Translations under genes and position numbers: made by a program
From: Candidatus Heimdallarchaeota archaeon
GTDB taxonomy: Archaea > Asgardarchaeota > Heimdallarchaeia > Hodarchaeales > Hodarchaeaceae
NCBI GenBank assembly: GCA_019057635.1
Contig: DXJL01000164.1
Span: 1 to 35,965, forward strand
Direction of reading: 5' to 3'
Length of the DNA stretch: 35,965 nucleotides
The notes under the pieces: model-generated
The model's input: only the letters and a program-made list of their open reading frames with translations
Database searches by the model: none
Told to the model about the DNA's origin: nothing
Part shown: piece after piece, positions 8,453 to 16,657 of the stretch
Numbering within the stretch: position 1 is the stretch's first letter
Layout of the letters: each line of letters opens with the position of its first letter

Positions 8453-9985
8453 ATGTCACTCCCTTTTTCTATTAATTCTGCTCAAGATTGGATAGGAAAT
8501 GTCCCATCTTTTCTTGATTCCCTCGAGGAATACTCGGATTTTGTAAGAAATGCTGGTGTAACAAGCTATCTTGCGAATACCCTTGTTCAATTCATGAATG
8601 AGGCGAAAGACGACAGTTTTTCCACGATTTATTCTATTCTCAAAGAATCCACTGATGTTGGCAAATTTGTGATGATTCAGATTTTGTTTCACGCCTCTGA
8701 AATCTGGCCTGATTTAGTACAGTTTGAGCGTATACAACCTGTTTTAACTGCACTTGCACTTTCACCTGACAAATTATATACAAAAGATGCAATACAATTA
8801 TCTCAAAAGCTAGAAGAAATAACATCTGGAGGTTTACTGGGAGAAATATCAGATGAAGACGTTTTTGAAAAAGAAGTGGATAAAGAATTAGCTCCTTCAT
8901 CCCCAAAATCCTTACTTGATGATTTCTATGGATCAGCAAAATTTGCAAAGAAAAAGGCGAAACAAAGTGTTCCCGCATCCTTTCCTTCCCCAAGCATGCC
9001 AGAACCTATTTCACAACCAACCCCAAAGCGAAGTGCTCCTCCAGTACCTATTTCCGAAAGAGCTGAACTATCACCTCCTCCACCACCCATGGCTTCTAGC
9101 GCAGGAGCTCCAGGGGCCGCAAGATCGACTTTACCTGAAAAAGAAGCCTTAGACGAAGTTGAAGACGAAATGGATGATGTTTTTGAAGAACCTTCAGAAG
9201 CAGAAGAAACTTTTAAAACAGAGTACCAAGCTACAGATGATTCAAAAAGTAAAAAAAAGGTTTCTGATGAGCCAATTGAACTCGGTTCCTCACAGGAAGT
9301 CCCAGCGTCAAAAAGTGTTTTTACACATGTTCATTATTATAATAGAATGAATTCACGAAAAACCTATCCTTTTACAGTATCCATATCCAGTGTTTCCAAA
9401 AAAGTGAAAGCTCGTCGAATGCACATTCTTTCAGGCGAGCGAGAAACAGAGAAACAGGCAGAATTTGAACTTGATCATCTTACGAGACATATTATGGTGG
9501 AACTCCTTATTTCTGGATGTTTAGTACAACCGAACTTTCAATATGTAGATCCAGATAATTTACCAGTCGAATTAACATTTTATATTACCCCTCTTGTTGA
9601 AGCGGGTTATTCAGCTTCAAAAATTCAAGGTCAATTGTTACTGAAGAATGATGTTGGTATAGTACTCCAAAATTTACCACTTTCCGATATCTATGTTGTG
9701 AGTAATCGAATCTCCAAGATTGCAGCAGTAATAGGCGCAGTTGGTGGGGGAACACTCCCCGCACTCGATTTCCTGTTTGGTGTAAATTTACAAGAGGCTT
9801 TATCAGGTCAATTAGAATATTCCGCCCCAGAAATCGCTAGCTCTGTCAATGTTCGATCTTTAATTACCACAAGTCAAATTGCAATTTTTATTATATTTAT
9901 TAGTATAGGATTGCTTTGGTGGTGGCGTAAAGGTCGTTCAAAAAGAGCTCCAGGAGAAAAACTTGCAATCAATCTTCCTCAATAA
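8453..9985 (+). CDS. Proline-rich, membrane-anchored protein with a beta-rich C-terminal domain
   Basis: 510 residues. Residues 1-130 are helical; about 165-230 form a Pro/Ser/Ala-rich linker with a run of five prolines; about 230-285 are acidic. A folded domain at about 290-420 starts with HVHYYNRMNSRKTYPFTVSIS and includes the pattern MVELLISGCLVQPNF, then ELTFYITPLVEAGYSASKIQ. This resembles, by eye, an uncharacterised beta-sandwich seen in large bacterial proteins that also carries a (P)GC-V-P...F-V-P pattern. A hydrophobic stretch near 425-445 and a single strong helix near 478-497 precede a basic tail, so the protein is likely a tail-anchored membrane protein with most of its mass in the cytoplasm. 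ATG 8453 follows AGAAGG. Function unknown. Confidence 0.7.
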   Translation: MSLPFSINSAQDWIGNVPSFLDSLEEYSDFVRNAGVTSYLANTLVQFMNEAKDDSFSTIYSILKESTDVGKFVMIQILFHASEIWPDLVQFERIQPVLTALALSPDKLYTKDAIQLSQKLEEITSGGLLGEISDEDVFEKEVDKELAPSSPKSLLDDFYGSAKFAKKKAKQSVPASFPSPSMPEPISQPTPKRSAPPVPISERAELSPPPPPMASSAGAPGAARSTLPEKEALDEVEDEMDDVFEEPSEAEETFKTEYQATDDSKSKKKVSDEPIELGSSQEVPASKSVFTHVHYYNRMNSRKTYPFTVSISSVSKKVKARRMHILSGERETEKQAEFELDHLTRHIMVELLISGCLVQPNFQYVDPDNLPVELTFYITPLVEAGYSASKIQGQLLLKNDVGIVLQNLPLSDIYVVSNRISKIAAVIGAVGGGTLPALDFLFGVNLQEALSGQLEYSAPEIASSVNVRSLITTSQIAIFIIFISIGLLWWWRKGRSKRAPGEKLAINLPQ

Positions 9986-10031
9986 AATATACAAACAAAA
10001 AGGGACTCATTGGTCGAATAGATGAATTAAA

Positions 10032-10871
10032 ATGACCTTTCATATAGGAATTACTATCCAAGCGATAGGTGATTTAACTCCATCCAATGTCGTTGATCTA
10101 GGAATGGCGATAGGTCTTCGACATATTGAGTTTGATCCCTCTGTTTTTCTAGATATTTCGGATGTGATGAAAAGTTTAAAAACGAAACAAACCACAATTC
10201 ATGCTCCTTATATGGAAGATTACCATATGGACCTATCGTCGAATACTCCTGAAATAGACAAGTTAATTGAAGATATCAATCGATGGAAGACACGAATGAA
10301 TATCATAGGTGTTGTTGTGCATCCCCCCCTCGATGCAGGAGGAAATACGGAAAAATTTTATGATCGTCTGGAGAAATTACCACTTCCTTTGATTGAAAAT
10401 ATGCCATACCAATCATGGGAGGATTTTCTTGATTTCTATAATACAACACAAGCTAATGTCAATAATCACTTGGGAATGTGTTTCGACATCCCCCACTCTT
10501 TTATAACAAACGGAGATAAATTTCTTGAAGTTCCTGACGAAGTATTAGATCATTTAACATCTTCGAAGGGATATATCCATATATCGGGGGGAACAGCTGA
10601 TGAAGATATCCACTATCCTCTGTTAACTGATGGAAACATACCCTTCCAAGAAGTAAAGGACTTTTTGCTGAGGATTTCATTCTGTGGAACCGTTACAATG
10701 GAACTTTATCCAAGATCATTCCAAGATATTGACAAAATTCTTCGGTCTTATATCTTGATGCTTGATGTGGCTAATAAGAAAAAGCATAAACTTTCAGTAC
10801 AAATTAAACGCCCCTTTATTATGCGAAAAATCAACAAATTAGCTACTTCAAAAAAAATCTCGATGGAGTAA
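10032..10871 (+). CDS. Sugar phosphate isomerase/epimerase-like TIM barrel
   Basis: 279 residues of the xylose-isomerase-like TIM-barrel (AP endonuclease 2) superfamily. Conserved strand ends are visible: HIEFDPS, TIHAPYMEDYHMDL, VVVHPPLDAGG, LPLIENMP (metal-ligand Glu), GMCFDIPHSF (Asp/His), GYIHISGG and TVTMELYPRS (final Glu). These supply the usual divalent-metal site. Members include sugar isomerases, epimerases and endonuclease IV; this one lacks the extra helices of endonuclease IV, so a small-molecule isomerase is more likely. A basic 35-residue tail follows the last barrel helix. It starts 46 bases after the preceding gene. Confidence 0.8.
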   Translation: MTFHIGITIQAIGDLTPSNVVDLGMAIGLRHIEFDPSVFLDISDVMKSLKTKQTTIHAPYMEDYHMDLSSNTPEIDKLIEDINRWKTRMNIIGVVVHPPLDAGGNTEKFYDRLEKLPLPLIENMPYQSWEDFLDFYNTTQANVNNHLGMCFDIPHSFITNGDKFLEVPDEVLDHLTSSKGYIHISGGTADEDIHYPLLTDGNIPFQEVKDFLLRISFCGTVTMELYPRSFQDIDKILRSYILMLDVANKKKHKLSVQIKRPFIMRKINKLATSKKISME

Positions 10872-10888
10872 TAGAGATCAGGCAATAA

Positions 10889-11392
10889 TTAATTACTGAG
10901 CTTCTCAAAAAAATTGATCTCTATGAGATTCTTGATTTTTCCCCACCTAGGAAGCATATACCCAATGTAAATAGGCAAGAAGAATAGTAGATAAAGGAAA
11001 AGGAATTCACTCCCTATTTGGGGGAAAATATACTGAGTAAGAATGAATAAGAGAATTATGGATCCAAAATAGTAAAATTGAATAATAGTTCGCATTAGTC
11101 CCTGTAAAAACCAGTGGATTGGTAAGTGTTTATTATGAAGAATGAAATAATAATAAGCTCCTATTGAATAGAAGAAAATAGTAACTCCAACTAGTGAACT
11201 ACCAGCCAGACTTAGTAATATGATGTTTTCCTTTGAGAAAATCATCCCTGAGGAAAAGAAAAGAAACCAAAATGCGATTCCAGCAGTCATAAGCCCATAG
11301 CTAAAACCAACAAAGCCTAGTGCCATCTGGATCTTGACAGGTTCTTTAGCACTTATCTTTTCGATTACATCTTGAATTTCCTGTTTATCCAT
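10889..11392 (-). CDS. Four-helix integral membrane protein, unknown
   Basis: 167 residues with a short charged N-terminus and four hydrophobic segments at roughly 24-46, 56-80, 100-124 and 129-150, ending in a basic and acidic cytoplasmic-type tail. No catalytic motif or cysteine is seen. It converges on the TIM-barrel gene with a 17-base gap and diverges from the GH13 remnant. No family assignment is possible from reading. Confidence 0.7.
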   Translation of the reverse strand: MDKQEIQDVIEKISAKEPVKIQMALGFVGFSYGLMTAGIAFWFLFFSSGMIFSKENIILLSLAGSSLVGVTIFFYSIGAYYYFILHNKHLPIHWFLQGLMRTIIQFYYFGSIILLFILTQYIFPQIGSEFLFLYLLFFLPIYIGYMLPRWGKIKNLIEINFFEKLSN

Positions 11393-11433
11393 TTAAGACC
11401 ACTTTTTTTCTGACTGAATTCAAGTATTTTCTG

Positions 11434-11865
11434 ATGTTGACAATTCTTTGGAGAATCCTTTTACAATGTCTACGCAAGTCCCTTGGTGGAAGAAAGCAAT
11501 TTTTTTATCAAATTTATCCACGTTCATATTCTGATAATACCAATAACGGGATAGGAGATTTGTGTGAGATTATCAATAAAATTGCGTATAGATATTTACC
11601 AAATCTCGGTATTGACGTATTTTGGTTGTCACCTATCTACCCTTCTCCTCAGGAAGATTTCGGTTATGCCATAAAAGACCAATGGGGGTCACAAATCCCC
11701 TTCCAAGATGAATATTGTTATTCTCAACAGATACTATATTGCAATCTACGATTGTGGGAAAAACTCTATCATTGGAACATTATGAAGGAGTCATTTTACA
11801 GAAGTAGGAAATCTAATCTTCAGATTCGATATCTTCATCTATTGAAAAATATCCCCCATATTTAG
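11434..11865 (+). pseudogene. Truncated, frameshifted GH13 alpha-glucosidase/amylase
   Basis: The N-terminus of a GH13 alpha-glucosidase-type enzyme is plain: FYQIYPRSYSDNTNNGIGDL, then LGIDVFWLSPIYPSPQEDFGY, the first strands of the (beta/alpha)8 barrel. The family start is encoded in a different frame: ATG 11466 reads MSTQVPWWKKAIF, and removing one T from the seven-T run at 11500-11506 joins it to FYQIYPRS. After about 11680 the similarity stops and the frame runs into the antisense of hypD. Only about 85 of an expected 500-600 residues remain, and all catalytic residues are gone. This is a relic, perhaps of an acquired gene. Confidence 0.85.
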
Positions 11866-12928
11866 CATGAATCGAACAAGTTCCTTCATTTCCAACCATA
11901 CATGGACCTACAGGATTTTCTGGAGTACATTTTTTATTAAAAAGACCACAATCACGTGGATAGATCTTACCTAAGATGACATCAGCACATCGACATCCTT
12001 TTGGAATATCACTACCGCCTGATACTGGAATCTCCTCTTTTAATCGAATATTATACTCAGCATATGTCTCAGCTAGTTCCAATCCTGATTTCGGTACCAT
12101 CCCAATCCCTCGCCATTGGGAATCAACAACTGAATATGCAGTGTTAATAGCTTCCAGAGCCTTTAAATTTCCCTTATGGGACACTACTCTAGTATAGAGA
12201 TTCTCTGTCCGAGGTTGATTGTGAATTAATTGTTGTAATACCTCAAGAACACCAAACATGACATCAGCAGGTTCAAAACCCACAACTACAATAGGAATTT
12301 GATGTTCCTGTGAAATAGGTTCGTATAATCCGTAACCAGTTATTGCGGACACATGTCCTGGAGCAATAAAACCATCAACTTGAATGTCGGGTTGTTCTAA
12401 AAGTAGCTTCATAGCAGGGGGGACTAGCCTGTGAGAAGAAAGAATGGAGACATTTGATGGAATTCGATTATTGATAAGTTCAATCGCCACCATTGGCGCA
12501 GTAGTTTCAAATCCAATGGAAAAAAAGACATACTGCGTGGAAGGGTTCTTCTTAGCTAATCGAATTACGTCCAGAAAGCTATAGACGATTTGTATTGCCG
12601 CTCCCTCTGCTCTTGCGGTTAATAAGGATCCCTGATTACTAGGTACCCGAGACATATCTCCAAAGGTTGCTAATGTATATCCGTTCTTAGCAAGCCATAT
12701 AGCTTGTTCTATGTCACTATTGGGGCAAACACAAACAGGACAGCCAGGGCCAGCAATTACTTCAACATTGGATGGTAGTAATGATCGAATACCCCAGTGA
12801 GATATTGTATATTCATGTGTTCCACACACATGACAAATTTTAACCTTTTTACCCCCGATTTGTGATGCTAAATCAGTAATTTTCTTACCTAATTTCTTAA
12901 CAATACCTGGGTCTTGATAAGACTTCAT
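11813..12928 (-). CDS. hypD: Hydrogenase maturation protein HypD
   Basis: 371 residues, full length for HypD. Conserved cysteine motifs are present: HVCGTHEYTISHWGIRSLLP near residue 35, GPGCPVCVCPN near 60-70, and the C-terminal GGSDIPKGCRCADVILGKIYP with PRDCGLFNKKCTPENPVGPCMVG forming the [4Fe-4S] site. HypD, with HypC, carries the Fe(CN)2CO unit during assembly of [NiFe]-hydrogenase in the cytosol. No other hyp or hydrogenase gene is in the window, so it must work with partners encoded elsewhere. It diverges from a GNAT gene across 70 bases. Confidence 0.95.
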   Translation of the reverse strand: MKSYQDPGIVKKLGKKITDLASQIGGKKVKICHVCGTHEYTISHWGIRSLLPSNVEVIAGPGCPVCVCPNSDIEQAIWLAKNGYTLATFGDMSRVPSNQGSLLTARAEGAAIQIVYSFLDVIRLAKKNPSTQYVFFSIGFETTAPMVAIELINNRIPSNVSILSSHRLVPPAMKLLLEQPDIQVDGFIAPGHVSAITGYGLYEPISQEHQIPIVVVGFEPADVMFGVLEVLQQLIHNQPRTENLYTRVVSHKGNLKALEAINTAYSVVDSQWRGIGMVPKSGLELAETYAEYNIRLKEEIPVSGGSDIPKGCRCADVILGKIYPRDCGLFNKKCTPENPVGPCMVGNEGTCSIHAKYGGYFSIDEDIESED

Positions 12929-12998
12929 AAAAAGCAGAGCTCTCCTAAAGATTCTAAGCGTTTAAGTACTTAAAGTAGTTTCAGCTGATTGGGATAAA

Positions 12999-13463
12999 AT
13001 GGACTCAATTACAATTAGAAAAGCCACAATTTCAGACGTACCAGCATTAGTTATGCTAAGGCGCTTAATGTTTGAATCTATGGGCTATAATGATACTGAA
13101 TTACTACAATCAGGAGATTTGGCTTCAGAAAAGTATTTTAACCGGTCTATTCCGACAAATGATTTTCAAGGATGGGTAGCAGTAAATTCCGACGGAGTAA
13201 TTGTAAGCAATATCGGAGTTGTTTTTGACCAGCATCCACCAGAGCCAAACAATCTGTCGGGAAAAATTGCCTATTTGATGAATTTAAGTACACTAGCTAG
13301 TTATCGTAGACAAGGAATCGCCCGAAAATTGCTGGAGGAAGCTCTCACCTGGATAAAACAGATGGGTATAACTAGGGTAGCTTTGCATGCGACTGAAATG
13401 GGAAAAGACATTTACACAGGAATAGGATTTACAGAGACAAGCGAAATGCGTCTCAAAATGTAA
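12999..13463 (+). CDS. GNAT family N-acetyltransferase
   Basis: 154 residues. The N-terminal strand ITIRKATISDVPALVMLRRLMFE and the acetyl-CoA motif A, YLMNLSTLASYRRQGIARKLLEEAL (Q/RxxGxA in RRQGIA), are typical of GNAT enzymes, as is the GIGFTETSEMRLKM ending. The substrate cannot be predicted. It is convergent with the AAA ATPase gene, 16 bases apart. Confidence 0.9.
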   Translation: MDSITIRKATISDVPALVMLRRLMFESMGYNDTELLQSGDLASEKYFNRSIPTNDFQGWVAVNSDGVIVSNIGVVFDQHPPEPNNLSGKIAYLMNLSTLASYRRQGIARKLLEEALTWIKQMGITRVALHATEMGKDIYTGIGFTETSEMRLKM

Positions 13464-13479
13464 TAGTTTCTTGAAGTAG

Positions 13480-14856
13480 TCATTTGTTTTCTTTCGAGAT
13501 TTTCTCCACGTATTCAGTTAAACTCTTCAAATCATCTTTTGAAAAAGCGGTGACTTCCATCTCATTTTTCTTGAAAGGTTTTTCTTCACCGAGTAAGATG
13601 ATTTCGGAATAGTTTTCTTTGGAAAGATCTTCCTTCAATCCATCTACAAATGAATTTTGAAATATTGGTTCTAAATCAATTTGAGGGGGAATTAGTATCA
13701 AAAAACGTTCTTCCTTTCCAGAAACTGAGATTTGAAGTCCATTATTTCGCTGAAGAACTCCAATTGTCGATCCTTTGGGTTTTCCAAGTGCAGTTTTAAT
13801 TTTTTTACCATAGTCGCTTAGGAATTTCTGATTTTTTCCTAATTCTTTTAATATTGGGGCTTTCTTCTCTTCAGTTACGCCTGCTAACCACTTTATTGCC
13901 TCACGTGGGTTCCCATGAGAATAGGCATATGCAGATTCGATGTCTGATTTACCTAAAGGCCAGGTAGAATTTTCTTCTGATAAAGAAAGATCAAATTTTT
14001 GATGAAAATCCTTTAACATGTGAATACAGTATTCTTGAATATCTTTCTTGGTAAATCGTTTCAAAAGAATGGGTGGTTCTATCCGACTCTGGACTGCGGT
14101 ACTAGATAAATCAAGAATTTTATCCCATAAGGTTGCAAGGCAGGCAAGGCAGAGTAGAAAATTACTGGCTTCATTATGCATTTTTTTGATGCTTTCTAAG
14201 AACTGAAGCTCGGCATCTGGTCCAAGTGCAATAAAAAGAGATTCTAACTCATCTACAAAGAAAATAACTGGTTTATCTACGCTTTTTAGGATGACCTGAA
14301 GGGCTACAAAAGCAAGTTCTTCATCATCCATTATGGTTCTATGAAAGGATTTAGTCTCTTCATCCAGATCAAAGCCAGTAAACCACTTAAGAGCTACTTT
14401 AGATTGTTTAGGATCTTTAAGAGCAAAAAAACCTTCAATGACCACATTACCTAGCCCAGGAAACTCAAAAGCAGCATTTTCAACTTTTTTATATTTCTGA
14501 ACAAGGAAATCAGCGACAAACTCCAAGAGAGCTGCGCCTCCTGCTTTCACAGTCTCGAAGTAGAAGTGAGAGAAAATTCTATCTGGATTAGTGGGTACAG
14601 GGACATAAACAACATAAGCATTCGTGACCTGTTCACGAACAACCCAATAAAAATGGGTTTTTCCGTAACCAGCTTCAGCTATGACTGGAACAATCATTGA
14701 CTCCCTCTTTTGTTTGCGTATGGTTTCTAAAGCGTGCGATATTCGATTTATGGCATCTTTATTTGGTCTAACCAGGTTGAATATCTCTGGTACGTCTGCA
14801 CGTGCGGTGAAATTATAAAAAGGATTTTCTATAATTAGATTTGTAACTTGAGTCAT
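13480..14856 (-). CDS. AAA+ (ORC/STAND-like) P-loop ATPase paired with winged-helix gene
   Basis: 458 residues. Walker A reads AEAGYGKTH at 60-68 and Walker B VIFFVDELE at 197-204, with both acidic residues. An arginine-finger-like SRIEPPILLKRF lies at about 257-268 and a sensor-2-like HGNPREAIKWL at about 314-324, so the ATPase core looks complete. The layout resembles Cdc6/ORC-like and defence-system AAA ATPases. The last 130 residues form a separate alpha/beta region (VSGKEERFLILIPPQ, YSEIILLGEEKPF) I cannot name. It starts six bases after a small winged-helix gene, so the two should be co-translated. No replication origin boxes or Cdc6 winged helix are seen; it is not a standard Cdc6. Confidence 0.75.
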   Translation of the reverse strand: MTQVTNLIIENPFYNFTARADVPEIFNLVRPNKDAINRISHALETIRKQKRESMIVPVIAEAGYGKTHFYWVVREQVTNAYVVYVPVPTNPDRIFSHFYFETVKAGGAALLEFVADFLVQKYKKVENAAFEFPGLGNVVIEGFFALKDPKQSKVALKWFTGFDLDEETKSFHRTIMDDEELAFVALQVILKSVDKPVIFFVDELESLFIALGPDAELQFLESIKKMHNEASNFLLCLACLATLWDKILDLSSTAVQSRIEPPILLKRFTKKDIQEYCIHMLKDFHQKFDLSLSEENSTWPLGKSDIESAYAYSHGNPREAIKWLAGVTEEKKAPILKELGKNQKFLSDYGKKIKTALGKPKGSTIGVLQRNNGLQISVSGKEERFLILIPPQIDLEPIFQNSFVDGLKEDLSKENYSEIILLGEEKPFKKNEMEVTAFSKDDLKSLTEYVEKISKENK

Positions 14857-14862
14857 TGTAAT

Positions 14863-15330
14863 CTAGGCCTCGAATGTCAAATAGTAAAAAACGCCAGTAC
14901 CTGTGTCAGAAGTAATTCCTCCATACCCCGCGTGAGCTTTAGACATTGCAGTTTGTAAGGTCAACATTCCTTGATCATGAAATGAGAGAACTTTCTTATC
15001 GAAATAGGGATCGGAAATCTGATTCGAACTTAATTTCTCTCGTATCTCAGGAATGCGAACTAAGGGTTTCATTGGAGTCGCTAAGGAGTTATACGCCTCC
15101 TCTAATAAAGATAAAAATTGATTATCGGCAATGTCCGTTTGCATAGGTCTTTGCCCATTTAGATAATTCTTACCATTACTAGTCAAAAGATAAACACTTT
15201 TAGTTCCTTTTTTTAACTGAATAAGCCCTTTCTCGCAGAGATTAGACAAAAATGCTCTTTCTGTCTCTGTTCTAGCGTAATAACCAGCATCTCCGAGAAA
15301 ATGAATGATTTCAAGGTATGATGTATGCAT
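14863..15330 (-). CDS. Small winged-helix-like protein upstream of AAA ATPase
   Basis: 155 residues. Residues about 1-55 fit a winged helix (YLEIIHFLGDAGYYARTETE, FLSNLCEKGLIQLKKG, then a KSVYLLTSNGKNYL hairpin). A second helical part (LLEEAYNSLATPMKPLVRIPEIREKL) and a hairpin with FYYLTFEA suggest a second winged-helix-like unit. It lies six bases before the AAA ATPase and diverges from PGI/PMI. It may bind DNA and recruit or control the ATPase; that is inference from the pairing. Confidence 0.6.
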   Translation of the reverse strand: MHTSYLEIIHFLGDAGYYARTETERAFLSNLCEKGLIQLKKGTKSVYLLTSNGKNYLNGQRPMQTDIADNQFLSLLEEAYNSLATPMKPLVRIPEIREKLSSNQISDPYFDKKVLSFHDQGMLTLQTAMSKAHAGYGGITSDTGTGVFYYLTFEA

Positions 15331-15463
15331 AAGCTTAGCTCCCCCTCGAAGATTTTTAGGCCAAGGAATATGCGGGTACTATAATCTCATATTATCAAAG
15401 AGACAAGTTAATGTAAGTAAAACTTAGTGAGCTTGGTAAAGATCGAATTCAAGGGTTTTTCAA

Positions 15464-16585
15464 ATGGATATTGACGATTTACAGAAAATCTCCGGTTTAG
15501 ATACCGATGACATGTTTGGAATGGTTTTCACTTGGCCAAAATTGATTGAAAGGATAATTCATCAATCGATTGACATTCCCTCCAAAATTTCAGTTGGTAA
15601 TAAATTTCTCGAATACAATAATGAAATATCTAACATTTTGATATGGGGAATGGGTGGTTCAGCAGTAAGTGGCGACTACATAAGCACATATTTCGCAGAT
15701 TTCCTCAATCAGCCAATAATTGTTCAACGCAATTATATTTTGCCTAAATTTGCCTCCAAAAAGACACTGGTTATCGCGATCTCCTATTCTGGAAATACTG
15801 AGGAAACAATTTCTGGAATAATCTCTGCTATACAGAATGAATGTCCAACAGTATGTATAGGTAGTGGAGGAAAAATGGAAAACTTCTGTCTAGGCAATAA
15901 AGTTCCGTTTTTCAAGATTCCTGCAGGTTTTCAACCTCGTGCGTCTTTTCCCTTGTTATTATTTCCCATTTTAAAGATACTGGACACTTTAAATATTGCT
16001 AAATTAGACGATAAGGTAGTACAAGAAATTATTCAGAACTTGAAACAAATGCGGGAGCTAATAAGACCACAAACACCAACATCAGAAAATCAAGCGAAAC
16101 AGATAGCTAGAAAAATACATAAACGCATTCCAGTCATCTGGTCTCCATATTTATGTGTAGCCAATCGATTTAAGTGTCAAATCAATGAAAACGCGAAACA
16201 ATTAGCTCTTGCAGAAGAATTACCAGAGTTTAATCATAATCATATAGTTGGGTTCCAAAGTCTAGCAAAAGATAATCCTTTCATAGTGATCTGTTTTCGA
16301 TTTCCCTCTGAACATGCAAATGTCTCTCTTCGTTTCGAGATTTCCAAGGAGATAGTCAAACCAAAGGTGGAATTACTTGAACTCCAAATCCAATCAGGGG
16401 ATTTACTTGTTCAGTTGGTTACAGCTACTTATCTGGGTGATTATATCTCTATTTACCTTGCTTTACTGAACGATCAAAACCCGAATACTGTGGATAGTAT
16501 CAATTTCCTTAAAGAACAAATGGAAGTTCGTGGACAGACACAGTCCTCATTGATGAGAAAACTAGACAAGTTATCACGCAGTTGA
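15464..16585 (+). CDS. Bifunctional phosphoglucose/phosphomannose isomerase
   Basis: 373 residues, SIS-fold isomerase of the archaeal PGI/PMI family. GMGGSAVSGDY near 64-74 and ISYSGNTEETISGI near 108-121 bind the sugar phosphate. The catalytic segment EELPEFNHNHIVGF supplies the conserved Glu and His. It interconverts glucose 6-phosphate or mannose 6-phosphate with fructose 6-phosphate in the cytosol, linking glycolysis/gluconeogenesis with mannose supply for glycans and lipids. It has its own upstream region, opposite the winged-helix gene, and is followed 72 bases later by geranylgeranyl reductase. Confidence 0.92.
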   Translation: MDIDDLQKISGLDTDDMFGMVFTWPKLIERIIHQSIDIPSKISVGNKFLEYNNEISNILIWGMGGSAVSGDYISTYFADFLNQPIIVQRNYILPKFASKKTLVIAISYSGNTEETISGIISAIQNECPTVCIGSGGKMENFCLGNKVPFFKIPAGFQPRASFPLLLFPILKILDTLNIAKLDDKVVQEIIQNLKQMRELIRPQTPTSENQAKQIARKIHKRIPVIWSPYLCVANRFKCQINENAKQLALAEELPEFNHNHIVGFQSLAKDNPFIVICFRFPSEHANVSLRFEISKEIVKPKVELLELQIQSGDLLVQLVTATYLGDYISIYLALLNDQNPNTVDSINFLKEQMEVRGQTQSSLMRKLDKLSRS

Positions 16586-16657
16586 TTTGTGTAGCAAAAA
16601 AAACTATAATTTATGTGTAAAAAACTTTATTATCAATTTAAAGGATAGATTTCAGTT

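Noticed and set aside
8640-8993. 117-residue minus-strand open frame inside the proline-rich protein gene
   Set aside because: Antisense shadow; the plus-strand protein has domain structure, a membrane anchor and a ribosome site.
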